Of a stretch of 64,000 nucleotides of DNA, positions 22,620 to 34,349 are shown piece by piece. The notes under the pieces are model-generated. The model worked only from the letters and a program-made list of their open reading frames with translations, was not told the origin of the DNA and made no database searches. The position numbers and the translations under genes were made by a program. The stretch's first letter is position 1; each line of letters opens with the position of its first letter. The DNA is from Chlorocebus sabaeus (Eukaryota; Chordata; Mammalia; Primates; Cercopithecidae): NCBI RefSeq assembly GCF_047675955.1, contig NC_132926.1, forward strand, positions 18,291,826 to 18,355,825, given 5' to 3'.

Positions 22620-22978
22620 TGTATTAATCTGTTCTCACACTGCTATAAAGGACTACCTATGTCTGGGTACTTTACGAAGAGAAGAGTTTTAATTGACTCA
22701 CAGTTCTGCAGGGTTAACAGGATGCATAACTGGGAGGGGGGTGCTCAGGAAACTTACAATCATGGTGGAAGGGGAAGGGGAAGCAAGCACCTTCTTCACA
22801 TGGTGGCAGGAAAGAGACTGAAGGGGAAGTAGTGCCACACACTTTTAAACCATCCAGATCTCATGATCACAAGAACAGCAAGGGGAAAATCCACCCCCAT
22901 GATCCAATCACCTCCCAGCAGGTCCCTCATGTAATTTGACATGAGCTTTGGGTGGGGACACAAATCCAAACTATCTCA
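22620..22978 (-). repeat. 3' LTR of the minus-strand MaLR provirus
   Basis: 359 bp, starting TGTATTAATCTG and ending CTATCTCA in window orientation (TG...CA on the minus strand). It carries AATCATGGTGGAAGG and CAGATCTCATG typical of THE1/MST LTRs. The polyadenylation hexamer ATTAAA (complement at 22688-22693) is preserved. Confidence 0.92.
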
Positions 22979-24577
22979 GTCCCTGCTGGCCCCTCCTAAA
23001 TCTCATGTCCTTCTCACATTGCAAAATATAATTATTTCTTTTCAACAGTACCCTAGTCTTCACTCATTACAGCATTAACTCAAAAGTCCACAGTTCTCAT
23101 CTGAGACAAGATAAGTTCCTGTTGCCTATGAGCCTGTAAAATAAAAAACAAGTTAGGTACTTCCAAGGTACAATGATGGTACAGGCATTGGGTAAATGCT
23201 CCAATTCCAAATGAGAGAAATTGGCCAAAACCCAAGGGTTACAGGCCCCATGCAATTCAGAAACCTAGCAGGTCAGTCATTAAATCTTAAAGTTTCAAAT
23301 AAATCTCCTTTGATTCCATGTCTCATATGCATGGCATGTTGATGCAAGGAATGGGCTTCCACAGCCTTGAGCATCTCTGCCCCTGCGACTCTGCAGGGTA
23401 TAACCCCTGCAGCTGCTTTCACAAGCTGGTGTTGAGTGCCTGTGGCTTTTCCAGACGCATAGTGAAAGTTTTAGGTGGTTCTACCATTCTGGGGTCTGGA
23501 GGACAGTGCAGTGACCCTCTTCTCACATTTCCACTATGCAGTATCCCGCTGTGTCGGGGCTTCAACCCCACATTTCCCCTCTGCCCTCCCTTAGTAGAGG
23601 TTCTCCATGAGGGCTCCACCCCTGCAGCAGACTTCCACCTGGATATCCAGCCATTTTCATACATTCTCTGAAATCCAAGTGGAGGTTCCCAAGCTTCAAC
23701 TCTTGCTTTCTGTGCACGTACAGGCCCAACACCAAGTGGAAGCCACAAAGACGTGGGGCTTGCACACTCTGAAGCCACAAGTCAAGCTATACATTGGACC
23801 CTTTTAGTCACAGCTGGAGCTGGAGTGGCTGGGACTCAGGATGCCATGTCCTGAGGCTACAAAGAGCATCTGGGTCCTGGGCTTGGCCCATAAAAGCATC
23901 TCTCCCTCCTAGGCCTCTGGGCCTGTGATGGGAGGGTCTGCCTTGAAGGTCTCTGAAATGCTCTGGAGACATTTTCCCTATTGTCTTGGCTATTAACATT
24001 TGGCTCCTCTTTACTTCTGAGTAAGTATAAAGAATTTCTGCAGCACGCTTACATTTCTCCCTAGCAAATAGGTTTTTCTTTTCTGCTACATGGCCAGTCT
24101 GCAAATTTTGTAAACTTTTATGCTCCACTTCTTTTGTAAGTAGAAGTTCCAGGTGCAGATATGAGCAAACACTTTTAGAAACAGCTAGGTCACATCTTGA
24201 ATACTTTGCTGTTTAGAAATTTATTCCTCCAGTTACCCTAAATCATCTCTCTCAAATTCAAAGCTCCACAGATCCCCAGAACAAGGGCAAAATGCCGCCA
24301 GTCTTTTTGCTAAAGTATAGCAAGAGTTACCTTTACTCCAGTTCCCAATAAGTGCCTCATCTCCATCTGGAACTACCTCAGCCTCGACTTCATTGTCCAT
24401 ATCATTACCAGCATTTTGGTTAAAACCATTCAACAAATCTCTAGGAAATTCCAGACTTTCCCACATATTCCTATCTTCTCCTGAGCCCTTCAAACTGCTT
24501 CAACCTCCATCTGTTGCCCAGTTCCAGAGCTGAGTCGCTTCCACATTTTCAGTACCCCACTCCTGGTACAAATTTTC

Positions 24578-24958
24578 TTTATTAGTTCCTTCTTACACTG
24601 CTATAAAGAACTACCTAAGACTGGCTAATTTATAAAGAAAGGAGGTTTAATTGACTCATCGTTCAGTGGGCTTAACAGGAAGCATGACTGGGAGGCCTCA
24701 GGAAACTTACAATCATGGTGGAAGGCAAGGGGGAATCAAGCATTTTCTTCTCATGGTGGCAGGAGAGAGTGTGAAGGGGGAAGTGCCACACACTTTTAAA
24801 CAACCAGATCTCATGAGAAGTTATTCACTATCACAAGAACGGCAAAGGGGATGTTTGTCCCCATGATTCTGTTGTCTCTCACCAGGCCCTACCTTCCACA
24901 CGTGGAGATTACAATTCAACATGAAATTTGGGTGCGGAGACAGAGCCAAACCATATCA
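24578..24958 (-). repeat. 5' LTR of the minus-strand MaLR provirus
   Basis: 381 bp. The TG-end is mutated (window TTTATTAG where TGTATTAG is expected), while the other end ACCATATCA is intact. It has the same internal landmarks as the partner LTR. Confidence 0.9.
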
Positions 24959-24963
24959 TATGT

Positions 24964-25480
24964 GATAACAAAAATGACAAAACACCTCTGAACAGATTGT
25001 ATTAAACACTGAACCAGTATTATCTCATGTAAACCAAATGTCAATTATGGAAAAACATGTAGTAATATTATCTCCATATTACATATTAGACATTTTAAGT
25101 AGTTTAGTAGTATGATTGATATCAGAAGAGATAATATTTATATACAATATTATCTATCAGGATTTGTGATTCCAAAGTCCATGCTGTTAATGAATATATT
25201 TCATTGCCTCATTATAATTTTATGTATTTTATATAATGCATATCCTTGGTCTCCAAAAATATTTAAGTAAAGAGAATTAAAACCTGTTTTGTTTATTATA
25301 ATTTACATAAAAAAAGAAGTACTTTCTCTAATGTTGAATGGAGGTGGAAGGAGTGCTAAAAGAAATTGGCAGAATGATTAAAGAATCGGCTGGAGCTATA
25401 TGCAAGCAGCAGCTCAGGAGTGGTGCAGGGTTTTATAAGTTAGGGGATCTTCTCCAAATGGTATAGGGGAAGCCATTAGA
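24964..25480. other. AT-rich sequence, no gene seen
   Basis: No gene. Some of 25320-25480 may already belong to the following antisense L2. Confidence 0.5.
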
Positions 25481-25489
25481 ATATCATCC

Positions 25490-26160
25490 ACAAGTGATGT
25501 AATCAGATGTGTTTTTTAAAAACACGCTCTGGTTGTAGTGAAGAGAATGGTTCAGGGACGATGTCAGTGGGAACACAATTATTGAAGGATTTCAAGTGCA
25601 AAGTAATATTGTCTTGAACTAGGAGACAGAAATAACAGGACTTGATGACTGAGTCAAGATGATACCTACATGTGTGGCTTGAACAATAGAGAAACAGTAA
25701 TTCTACATACACAATCAGGAATCACAAAAGCACTGGGAGAAAAGATGAGCTCAGTTGGGATGTTTGAAATGCTTTTATGGTATTCAAGTGGAAATGTCTA
25801 ATGGTTGGAGATATTGATCTGATTCTAAGAAATGAGATCTCACCTGGATCAAAATTTGTGATTAGTTAAAGCCATAGGCATAAAAAGATTACCCAGGATG
25901 AATGTGTAGAATAAGAAAGGAAGGGGCATTAAGACAGAATCCTGAAAAACACCAACCTTTCTACAATAAAGAAAGAAGAAAATGTAGAAGAGGAATGGAG
26001 TGACTCTAGAGACAAGGCAAGAGTTTATGGAGTAGTTAAAACTATAGAAACAGAGGTACAGAGGTTTCCTTTTTGTTTTTTCAAGATGGAAAAACTGATC
26101 ACTAGTGTTAAATGCTGATGAGAGCATCAGTCAGATGAAGAAGACAGTGACCATTGAATC
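25490..26160 (-). repeat. L2 LINE fragment, antisense
   Basis: In order: 'gtgatgtaatcagatgtg...aaaaacacgctctgg', 'ggacttgatgactgag', 'gatgatacc...tggcttgaac', 'agatgagctcagttgggatg', 'attcaagtggaaatgtctaatgg', 'cctgaaaaacacc', and 'agtgttaaatgctgatgagagcatcagtcagatgaagaagacagtgaccattgaatc'. This is the known order of the 3' half of L2 in reverse. No coding capacity remains. Confidence 0.65.
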
Positions 26161-27071
26161 AGCACCTGAAGATGTTACTAGTTAGGCATTTTAAAAGGAT
26201 TAGAGGCCAAATTATAATGGATTTAAAGGTTAGTTAAAAACAGCAACAAAAAGTAGAGCTAGTGTATATAAATTAGTGATTTCTAAAAACCAGAGCTGGT
26301 GCCTAATCAGAGGAAAACTAAAAACGTTATAGTTTTAATTATGCTAAATTATGTTACAAAATTATTACAGCAGGATAATATTTTCTACATTTTTATGCTG
26401 CAATACATTTCTTTTATAAAATAATGGTCATAGAAGATAGGAGTAGTTGTTTTCATATATTATTTCTAGTTAAATCTGTATACCTATTAGGCTATTCCAA
26501 AATCTGAAACCTACTGTTGGTGCTAATTAAACTGCTTGATTCTAAAGGGATGGGTGTCCAAAAGAATGTTGCAGCAGCCCCTGATGTAGAGAGAGAAGGT
26601 AGAGTAAAGGGGAATGTAACTCATCTGGCAAAGGCATTTGCTTCACTCTGAATTTAGAGAGCAGTTCTGAACGGTCAGCAGAGAAGTATTTGCATTTCGT
26701 CTTTGGCAGTTTCATTATGTTGTCAATTATTATAGTACAATGTTCTAAGAGGAGTTTCATCATGCATTCAAATTGGAGAGAAGAATCATTTAGCCACCAC
26801 AACAAATTGAGCTCAGCAGGCTTCATTTCAGGAATTTCTGTGGTGTCAAGTGGTCAGTCCTTAATTTTAATTTCTAGATATATGAGATGCAAATTGCACG
26901 ATCTTTTCTCCTCTGATAGTCAAAGCAAATGGCTCCAATTACATTCTAACATACCCTTAACTGGGAGGTAAATAACATTATCAGCTTGGGATGTGATAGG
27001 ATGAATCACAAAGAAAAGATTAATTATCTTGTAAAGGTATTGTATTATCTTAATTGTTCACATCACTCAAG

Positions 27072-27089
27072 CTTTTCTAATTAGAAAAG
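27072..27089. promoter_or_regulatory. 18-bp perfect palindrome with TAATTA core
   Basis: CTTTTCTAATTAGAAAAG equals its own reverse complement. The centre CTAATTAG is a homeodomain-type dimer site. Binding is inferred from the motif alone. Confidence 0.4.
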
Positions 27090-27146
27090 TAAATACCAGC
27101 CAAGGCAGGTTTTGCCCTTGCACAATGAAAGAAATAAAGGCTGAAC

Positions 27147-27154
27147 ATTTGCAT
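27147..27154 (+). promoter_or_regulatory. Octamer motif ATTTGCAT
   Basis: A perfect POU/OCT octamer, 58 bases after the palindrome, with an ACAATG SOX-type core about 20 bases upstream. An 8-mer is expected by chance about once per strand in 64 kb, so alone it proves little. Confidence 0.3.
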
Positions 27155-27804
27155 GAATTATAACTTTTCAAATATTTAAACTTAATAAGGCCAATCATCC
27201 ATCTATACCTGTTTTCCTGTCACCAGCCTTCTCAAAGATCAATCGTGGTTCTTTTATGAAAAGCAAATAATACAATCCACTATTAAATAATACAAATACT
27301 TCCATATATTGATGCTACAAGCAAGCCTACCAATCCACATCCCTATTACCCAGTATTGTTCATTGATTTCAAAATCTAAAATCCTTTTCTCTATCAAATC
27401 CATTCTATGTGTCCTTTTAGCCCTGTAGTTTATTTGAAAACCCACTAGAGATTACACATAATCCCCCAGTTTTCTCTTCCAAGCAGCTGCTGTCATTTCT
27501 TGTACAGAACAGTTCCTGTTCCATCTTTCGGATTAATGCTTTTTCTCTAGTTACATTTTTAGTTCTACTAAACAATTAGAATGGGATCCTTCCTCCCAGA
27601 CCTCTATCTTACCTGTGAGACACTCATCAGACTCCTGCATGAGTTGTATTCCACCATAAGGCATGTAATCAACTGACCCTAGGAACACATAAAATATCCT
27701 TACTACTTTGAATATTTTTCTTGATAAAGCACCCAGCACATATTAGGTACTCAGAAGTGTTGCTTCCATTAGACCCATTTCCTCTGTCAGTTTCTGACCT
27801 TCGT

Positions 27805-28065
27805 TTTGAAGCAGTATGATCTAACATTTGAAGAGCAAAAGCATTACATCCATAAGGATCTACAATTGAATCGAATCGGTAAGACTAGTTCTGTAACCTT
27901 AGGGTGATAAGGCACTTTACCTCTTTGGGTCTCTTTTCTTATCTGAACAAAATGAGATTAAAAATAATTTCAACCTGTTAAGTTGCTTCTAGGGGGCTAA
28001 ATGATACCTTGTAGTTATACACTTAGCTCAGTGTCATGCACATAATGCTCCATAATTTGGGGCTG
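27805..28065 (+). repeat. MIR SINE, + strand, near full length
   Basis: 'gaagcagtatgatctaacatttgaagagcaaaag', 'agttctgtaaccttagggtgataaggcac', 'ttacctctttgggtctc', 'aaaatgagattaaaaata', and 'cagtgtcatgcacataatgctc' follow MIR from its tRNA-related head to the L2-like tail. Confidence 0.75.
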
Positions 28066-28357
28066 TATCATATTGTATGACTATAATCTATAACTTCTCT
28101 ATCGAAACTCAGTTTGAAAGCTGTTTCTGAGGTTGGAATGAGAAGTGAAAAATTCTTATCATTTAAAAAGGTCATCTGAACCCACCCACATACCAAATGC
28201 TTCTCTGGGACCTAATTCTGATGTGTCTCTCTGATTCTTACAACTTCAAAGTGGGATATTTTCAGAGGTCTGATGGGTTGTAACACACTGTTTCCATAGC
28301 TGGTTTACCAACTCACTGATCTACAGCATTTCACTTATGGCTCTTCTTTTTTGACAG

Positions 28358-28466
28358 GATGGCTTGAGGGAGATGATGATCTTAAACGCCAAGAGGATTT
28401 TCCATGCAGGCACAGGGGAAGAATTCTGTGAGCATCTGTGCACAACATGCAGCGCAGATTTTGAGG
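28358..28466 (+). other. Candidate 109-bp exon (speculative)
   Basis: The stretch is preceded by a pyrimidine-rich tract and CAG (CTTCTTTTTTGACAG, ending 28357) and followed by GTATGC (28467-28472), a possible splice donor. One frame is open across all 36 codons, starting DGLREMMILNAK and containing a cysteine cluster (CEHLCTTC). No protein family is recognised. An open frame this short is common by chance, and no neighbouring exon was found. Confidence 0.15.
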
Positions 28467-28984
28467 GTATGCAGCTCCGGTTATGTATTCAGTTAATGGA
28501 CCCTTGGGCTTCAGGACAGTGTACGGTGGAAGGGAAGAGGGGTTAATTTATCCAGAGCTCAATTTGTGAAGCCAATACTTCAGGCTCATTTACATTTACA
28601 TTAGCAGGACATCGTTAACAGCAAAGGTATTGGATGAGATCGCAGCTGATTTTATGGATATAATCTCTTTCTAGTCTCCAGTCAGTTGCCTGGAACTGAA
28701 GCAAAAAATCACACAGCCCCGTTTGACCAGCCAGGTCTGTTCCTCTGGTGTGGTCAAGAGTTTCTCCCTTCAATTTCTGTCTCAGTTTTCAATCACTTTT
28801 TTTTTTAATGCTAAAACTTCAATGTAGCAAAAGCCATCTAAAAACCTACCTCGATCTTCTCTTCTCCCTTCCTTGTATATGATAAACATTTAATTGACTC
28901 ATTTAGAAACTAGGCACAGTCTCTTAAGACCTTTGTTTATTTCTGGCCATTTGTTCCTGGTTCACCTTAAAATAAGGTCTGATA

Positions 28985-29160
28985 TATATGAAGTTGATGC
29001 TACTAATCTAGCCATTATGACACTAAATAAGTCATCTAACTTCTTTAAATTTTATTTCATATGTCAGTAAAATGCAAATCTGAATAACTTATATGTGGCA
29101 AGACTGATGTGAGGACTGAACAAAATCATCCATGTGCAAACCCTGGTATCAGTTAACCAA
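28985..29160 (+). repeat. MIR SINE fragment, + strand
   Basis: 'gacactaaataagtcatctaacttctttaaattttatttcatatgtcagtaaaatgcaaat' and 'gtgaggactgaacaaaatcatccatgtgcaaaccctgg' follow the MIR core and 3' part. Confidence 0.6.
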
Positions 29161-29247
29161 CGTGCCTCATATGGATGGGCCCAGACCCTTGATGTCATGC
29201 CAGAGAGAATGATTCAAGAGACTTAAGTTGATTGAAACATTATCTCA

Positions 29248-29272
29248 ACACACACATACACACACACACACA
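29248..29272. repeat. CA microsatellite
   Basis: Short CA dinucleotide repeat interrupted once by CATA. Confidence 0.8.
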
Positions 29273-29819
29273 GCAAAACCATCAAACTCTCCCCAATTTG
29301 AGTTTCTGTTTCCCAGCATTTCCTCCTAAGCCCCAGTCAGAGTAGACTGGGTGAGACAATGTGGAAAAACAGTTGCATGACTTAATATGGCGTCCTGACT
29401 TCAACCAGGACATGGGGAGAAACAGCACAATACCAGGGATATTCCTCTACTGTTTAGGACCAAGTTAATACTTGTATAACTAAGAAAGATTTTTCTCTCA
29501 TGACCATTTTTTAAATGTGTCTTCCAAACTAAAGGTAGAGAAACACGTATCTGCATTCCAAATTACTATTTACTTCATCTGTCTTTGTTATCTTCATTAT
29601 GGTGGGGATTAGGTGGTTTCCTATTCTCAGGCCAATCAAAAATGGAGTATGCTTAGTCTGGCCATGAGACAAGTGCCTAGTTCTTCGTAATCCAATTCTT
29701 ACTGTGTTCTTGACTATACTTGTTCTTATAGTTGAGAGAATGCATACCATTCCAAAGTATTATCTCTCTTTTGTCATATTTCCTTCCTGAGGACTAGAAG
29801 CCTAACATAGTTTCTTTCG

Positions 29820-30000
29820 AAATTATTACCTTAACTTCTGCAGGGTCTACCAGCTAATCTTTATGCCTCTCTCCTCCTCCTGTACAATAACGACTCATCA
29901 TCGCATTGGTACTTTTCACTCAACTCATCATCACACTGGCACTTCTCACTCAACCTTTAGCACAATGCCTGACACTCTGTATGCTTTCAACAAAGGATAG
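29820..30000 (+). repeat. L2-like 3' end remnant with a 30-bp tandem repeat
   Basis: 'cctttagcacaatgcctgacactctgtatgctttcaacaaagg' resembles the L2/MIR tail. Within it two 30-bp units, 29893-29922 and 29923-29952 (both ACTCATCATC...CACTCA), lie head to tail with four differences. Confidence 0.5.
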
Positions 30001-30599
30001 ATAGTATTATTGTTACCAACCTGTTTCAGACACTATCCAAGGTGTTGCTAATATTAAAAATGAATAATGCAGTAAATTGTTCACAGGAAGATCAGTTTTT
30101 TTTTTAAGTTTGTGATTAAATCATGTTTCCATTATTGTCAGTGACTTTTACCTAAAAACTCTATCTTTTCTTTCCCAATCTCCCTTGGATGCAATGACAA
30201 GCATATCACATTTCCTGGCTAATGCTGTTGAATGACATTTGTAAACAATGAACTGAGCTGCAATGGTGAAACTTTCTAATACATTCACTCAATACTCCTC
30301 TTCTTAGCCCACAGAAGGTTAAATATTGTTTGCACGACAAGGAAACAGAATGTAATATAAACTTTCAATATAGAGACTCTATAGAGCTAAGAGGGGCAGA
30401 TGACTAAATAGTCAGTCATATTCTTGCCAGCCTTTGCCCCACATTTCCAAATGAAGAGAGCTGTAGCTTGAAATAAATATTCAAGTATAGCATGGTCAAG
30501 TCTCTTGTATATGAAATATTCTTCAAGACTTGAAAATGAGCATTTTCCCAATAAGGCTAAGGAGCCTTAATCTAGAAAAGTAAATGTGACACATTTTGC

Positions 30600-30722
30600 T
30601 CATTTTACGAGACTGAAATCTCCTTGAAAGAGAGGATCAGGTCTGCCTTGCACATTCCTTTAACCCATCATCTTACACAATGCCTAACATAGAATCCATG
30701 CTCAATAAATACTTATTAAAAT
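30600..30722 (+). repeat. L2 3' end, + strand
   Basis: 'ctccttgaaagagaggatcaggtctgcc', 'cacaatgcctaacatagaatccatgctcaataaatacttattaaa' is the L2 3' terminus. Confidence 0.7.
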
Positions 30723-32189
30723 AATAAAATCATTTTGTGATCAATTTATCACTTTGGAAAAAGCTGTGTAGCAAGAAAATTTAAAAGCAGTAGGAAGTTG
30801 ATTTGCAAGATTAAGAAAAGGCTATTCTGAAAACAATTTTAAAAGAACAAGGTTAAATGCAAAATAAGAATAAATCTATACTGTCACTCCTCCATAAATC
30901 CATATTTTTTGTTGTCTTCAATGGATGGTAATTACTTGCCAAGTTTACAGGTGTTAACTAATGAAGAGGAAGAACTGAAATGCTGACTTGAGAAGATTTC
31001 AAAAAGTTGGGGGAGTTACTCTGCCTTAGTTCTTTACGTTACAGAAATCTTGTTCAAACCCATCCACCAACCCTTCATTCAAATGTCACTTTCCTGATTG
31101 CTTTTGTTATGTGCCATTGAGTCATAGAGATTTCACAGCTGACTAATGCAGTGGCAAGGTGATAAATCATAACCACCAAATAACGTCAGAGATATTACAA
31201 ATGATAGACAGCATTTCAGAGGACTGCCTGTGGGAAACCAGGTATTTATTTTCACTTTGTACCAACTTCTAACTAGTCTACAGTTGATAGTGGGAGTTGT
31301 CAGAAAGGTAAGAAGTTGTGGCTAGCACAGCGTTATTTAGGCACACAGAGATGACTTGTTAAAAGTAAAAAAATTAGTTTCTTTGTTGTTCTACCAAATT
31401 AAGATTAAAGTCAGGAAATATGAATTTGAAGAGAAAGCAAAAACAATAAGTTCAGGCCTTTAGTTAGGGAAATAATTTTTGCCTTTTTATAGGGATACTT
31501 CATATATTTTCCTCACTAAAATGAAAAAAATATGAAAATAGACTTTTCTTTCCATGAATAAATCTATACTTTATACCTGAATCATCACTTTGGGCTCAGT
31601 TTATCTTAGTATGATATCATTGCAGCATGAGGATTGTAATAAATTCTGAAATAGCATTGAAATTAAGAGCAAATATTTAATAAAAACACCAAATAGGTTT
31701 AATGCTTCATTAAGACTATACACTAGTTGTATCTCCAATAAGCATTTGCTGTACATATTTCACATAGTAACTTAGCAATAATGATGCTTTCCTCATCTGA
31801 GGCTTCTAAAATTGAATTTAATCAACACTGATAAAATTACTCTGCTATTTAAGGGAAAAAATGGCTTCTCCTTTCATGCAGAATTGGTCATGATTATGTA
31901 ATATTCCAAAACCTGATGGATTCGCTTGTAACTTGATATTACAAATACATTTAAGCCCAAACAGCATCTAGGAGGCAAGGCAATTTCAAGAAGAACATAC
32001 AAGTAGATTCTCTGTGTCTTTATAATCTTCATATAATTATAGAGAGAGAACTGGGCTTGTGTAAATTTCAAAACAATGAAGATTTTAGCTGTACACGGAT
32101 TTTTTGTTTGCTTTATTAGCTCTTCCTAAAACGTGTGGTTTTTCTAACATAAACTTTTAAAAGTTTAAAATATCTGTGATGTAACACAC
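30723..32189. other. Unique AT-rich sequence, no gene seen
   Basis: No mobile element or gene recognised. Frames are short (longest 65 codons, minus 31874-32071). Confidence 0.5.
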
Positions 32190-32485
32190 TTTTTTTTTTT
32201 GAGATAGAGTCTCACTCTTTTGCCCATGCTGGAGTGAAGTGGTATGATCTTGGCTCACTGCAACCTCTGCTTCCAGCTGGGTTCAAGTGATTCTCCTGTG
32301 TCAGCCTCCTGAGTAGCTGGGATTACAGCCATTTGCCACCACACCTGGCTAATTTTTGTATTTTTAGTAGAGACAGGTTTTCACCATGTTGGCTAGGCTG
32401 CTCTCGAACTCCTGACCTCAGGTGATCCACCTGCCTCAGCCTTCCAAAGTGCTAGGATTACAGGTGTGAGCCACTGCGCCTGGTC
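32190..32485 (-). mobile_element. AluS-like Alu, minus strand
   Basis: Full-length antisense Alu: T-run, GAGATAGAGTCTCACTC, GGCTCACTGCAACCTCTGC, TTAGTAGAGACAGG, ending GAGCCACTGCGCCTGGTC. No matching flank pair was found, so the target duplication has decayed or the edges were altered. Confidence 0.88.
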
Positions 32486-34155
32486 TAGACATCTTTTATT
32501 CAGAAGTTACATACATTGTCTCTAAAAACAATGGGCAGAAAAAGTCAAACTAAGGAACCTGAGACAAAAACAAAAGTATCATTTCATCACCTGCCGAACT
32601 CACAACCCTTCAGAAAGGGAGGAAGAAGAAGAGGCGAGCTATTTTCCAACTAAGAATATCTCATTAAAGACATTTGAAGCTTTTACAGTAATATTACATT
32701 ATCTCTGGTGGACCCTTAGAGGAACACAAGCACATACAAATATATTCCCATTCTCTTAAGAACTGTGCCAAGAAAGAAAAGCTGAGAAGGCATCTTCCTC
32801 AAAATTCTGAAGGGAAACTACCCTTTAAGTAGGCACTTTTGGTGCACTATGCATTAAAGTGTTTTAATAGCATCCATTTATCATTTTAACAGCAAGCATT
32901 TACTAAAAGGTGTATGACCAGGTGCAAAGAAGAAAGCACATAATGTATCCTCAGGCTTAAATTTTCAAAAGACAATGTGAAGTTATGTCAGAAATGAGAA
33001 CTGCTGTTCTTTTCCTTGTATTTGCCTAAAGCATGTGAGTTTCAAGGCTCAGCTCTATAAGAGACAAAACTTTTGATAAGAACACTATCAATTGTCTTTT
33101 ATTTGAGGAGATGACTGAAACGAGGCCTCATCACATCATGTTAACCTTCTGGTTAACAAGGCTGGAAACCTTTTGACCATGGGCCGCCATGACAACGTAG
33201 TAAATGTAGTAATGATAACAACAGACATTGTGAAGAAAATCAGAATTTACTTACCACTTTCACACAAATTGTCTGAAACTGTTCTTCTAAAAATCCTGTA
33301 GATATAGACCTTATCTCTATTTCACACGGCAACACGAAAAATGTTGACTTATTGCCTAGTTGGCGTATGGAACATATTCAAAATCATTCTTGCCCGGCAA
33401 CCAAAGTAATTTAAAACCACTTACATCTGTGGTCCCTCAAGAAATAGTAGAGATAATCCCATTGATAAATTTCAGCAAAACTTCAAAATCTGCTTTCCTA
33501 CACTACCCCATTGTATTAGGAGTATCCTATGCATTGGAGATTCATTGCAGTAAGATAACATTACCGCTCCTGAATATATAAATAATAATCTTTCTCTAAT
33601 TCTTTTCTCCTCTCTCTCACACACACATACAGCCTATCAAAGTATATTATTTTCATGTTTTCAGTATTTTTTTTTGCTTTCAGCCAATGAAATCAAGCCT
33701 TTCATTGTATATCTTAGTGAATAGTTTTGACCCATGTGTCAACACTTAACAAGTATCCCATAGGCTTGGCTCCTCTGAACATGGAAAAGGCAGAATATCA
33801 CATTGTATTTTGAAACACAAGTTTGCAGCAGCTCAGAGTTTTCAAGAAAATTGTAAAAGAGCAAAATGATAAATATCAGCAGACAGGAATGGATGACGTA
33901 AAAATATAAGGAAAGATCTCATTAAGCATTAGTTGAGTCTAGGAGAGTAAACCAATATTTAATTTGGTGATTATTGTAAGAAAATGAAACAAGAAACCAT
34001 ATATGACTTCAGAGTTATTGCCAATGAAGAATCCAAAAACGCATTTCCATATGTCATGTGGTCATAAAACAATTCCTAGGAGACCTTTACGGCTTACAAT
34101 TTGCAGATCTCAAAGCTAATGTATTATGTAAGGCTGAATAGCGACTCTAGATTAT
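32486..34155. other. Unique sequence, no gene seen
   Basis: No mobile element or gene recognised. It contains a perfect inverted repeat GTTAACC-TTCT-GGTTAAC (33140-33157) and a short CA tract (33617-33630). Confidence 0.5.
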
Positions 34156-34161
34156 TGAGAA

Positions 34162-34345
34162 CAGGAGTTGCAAACTTTTCTTTTTTCAAGGGCAGATGGT
34201 AACTATTTTACACTTGTGAGACAGATCTCTGTCACATTTATAAAACTTTGCCATTGTAGCCAGAAATCAACACAGGTCATACTTACATGAATACGTTTGA
34301 CCTTGTTTCAATAAAACATTACATACAGAAAGGAAGTACTGCCAA
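34162..34345 (+). repeat. hAT-type DNA transposon remnant (MER58-like)
   Basis: 'caggagttgcaaacttttc', 'gggcagatggtaactatttta', 'gagacagatctctgtcaca', 'aactttgccattgtagccagaaatca' and 'gtttcaataaaacattacatacag' follow the CAGGGGT-GGCAAACT class of hAT/Charlie elements. The 3' terminal inverted repeat is not preserved. Confidence 0.6.
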
Positions 34346-34349
34346 TCCA

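Larger units (their letters stand above)
22620..24958 (-). mobile_element. Complete MaLR (THE1/MST-type) provirus, minus strand
   Basis: A second two-LTR MaLR element, in opposite orientation to the one at 1173-3435. In window order it consists of the 3' LTR (22620-22978), internal region (22979-24577) and 5' LTR (24578-24958). The flanking 5-mer TATGT at 22615-22619 and 24959-24963 is the target-site duplication. The primer-site complement (ACCCCACTCCTGGTACA, from 24554) and a polypurine-tract complement (about 22979-22998) are both where they should be. Internal frames (for example minus 23419-23778 and 23808-24128) are short and show no retroviral domain. Confidence 0.93.
26220..27800. other. 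Repeat-poor interval, candidate conserved non-coding DNA
   Basis: No recognised mobile element. Homeodomain-core palindrome (27072-27089), SOX-like ACAATG (about 27122-27127) and a perfect octamer ATTTGCAT (27147-27154) cluster within 85 bases. Frames such as minus 26542-26826 have no recognised domain. Confidence 0.4.

Noticed and set aside
26542..26826. 94-codon minus frame as a small gene
   Set aside because: No recognised domain; a plus-strand frame of almost equal length overlaps it, as expected by chance.
27805..28065. tRNA gene in the MIR head region
   Set aside because: MIR has a tRNA-derived head, but here it cannot fold into a tRNA and both internal promoter boxes are decayed.
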